Of a DNA stretch of 64,000 nucleotides, positions 60,948 through 64,000 are shown one piece after another. The notes beneath the pieces are model-generated. The model saw only the letters and a list, made by a program, of their open reading frames with translations. It did no database searches and was not told the origin of the DNA. Source of the stretch: Candidatus Planktophila limnetica (GTDB lineage Bacteria; Actinomycetota; Actinomycetes; Nanopelagicales; Nanopelagicaceae). The position numbers and the translations under genes were made by a program. The DNA is taken from positions 620,001 to 684,000 of the forward strand of contig NZ_CP016782.1 of assembly GCF_002288365.1 (NCBI RefSeq), given 5' to 3'. How positions within the stretch are numbered: position 1 is the stretch's first letter; each line of letters begins with the position of its first letter.

Positions 60948-61061
60948 ACGCTATTGAGTTTTCGGTTCGATATAACGAAAATGAAAAAAGATCTCTCTTC
61001 TTTCTTGTTCGTGGTTCTCGACCGTATCTCGAGAACCACACAGTGGACGCGTAGCAACTTT
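60948..61061 (-). other. 23S-5S spacer with processing hairpin
   Basis: The 114-base spacer contains a perfect 11-bp stem, GTGGTTCTCGA/TCGAGAACCAC, at 61011-61039 with a 7-base loop (ccgtatc), and a smaller TTTTCG/CGAAAA stem near 60958-60981. The minus-strand sequence GCGTCCACTGTGTGG resembles the same spacer region in other Actinobacteria. It is most likely an RNase processing site for the rRNA precursor. Confidence 0.6.

Positions 61062-64000
<2,939 letters not shown>

Overview
The window is chromosomal DNA from a low-GC, gene-dense actinobacterium. Three things point to the phylum: complete mycothiol-pathway neighbours (mshC with its three usual partner genes), a GarA/FtsR/MerR/bifunctional-nuclease block between gcvP and gcvH, and PafB-PafC next to TatA-TatC and a HelY helicase. 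The AT-rich composition, very short or negative intergenic distances, and convergent genes that overlap at their stops suggest a streamlined free-living lineage. My best guess is the freshwater acI group (Nanopelagicales); this is inference from style, not from a marker search.

Layout. 1-9568 (+): end of gmk, rpoZ, coaBC, metK, a helicase-dead PriA, def-fmt-rsmB, rpe, hisE-hisG. 9565-19629: serB (-), an ABC ATPase and ung (+), a purine permease with a hairpin-rich leader (-), a divergent pair of membrane proteins, an alcohol dehydrogenase, tdk, a surface acyltransferase, apt and tRNA-Leu(GAG). 19701-25888: M20 peptidase, aldo/keto reductase, the phosphomutase-like/DUF3090/SCO1664-family/mshC cluster and a HAD phosphatase. 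25860-38166: RecB-like nuclease, trmI, pafB-pafC, tatA-tatC (duplicated), dagK, helY, a 5'-3' exonuclease, lnt and ppm. 38203-50510 (-): gcvP, merR, bifunctional nuclease, ftsR, garA, gcvH, pgsA, a cmk-der fusion, tyrA, aroH, rluB, scpB-scpA. 50618-51912 (+): parA and a small partner. 51913-60717 (-): xerD, ald, pyrG, recN, nadK, tlyA, a 54-codon gene, a phasin-like gene, an SSB and a TPR protein. 60789-64000 (-): terminator, 5S rRNA and most of the 23S rRNA, whose 5' end lies beyond the window.

Most striking. (1) A perfect 1,498-bp direct tandem duplication carries pafC-3', tatA, tatC and dagK-5', with a 4-bp GGCT microhomology at the junction. It gives two intact tatAC pairs, a broken dagK and a headless pafC. 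(2) Where mycobacteria keep the Pup-proteasome genes between trmI and pafB, trmI here overlaps pafB directly. (3) At least eleven start codons lie exactly six bases after a TANNNT hexamer, the signature of leaderless transcripts, including two divergent pairs. (4) The purine permease leader holds three hairpins arranged so that neighbours exclude each other. (5) The region before aroH carries repeated ATCGAT-core sites.

How it works together: most genes are housekeeping (translation start and modification, nucleotide salvage, one-carbon and aromatic metabolism, chromosome segregation, envelope lipids and protein export). I see no prophage, insertion sequence, CRISPR array or defence island.
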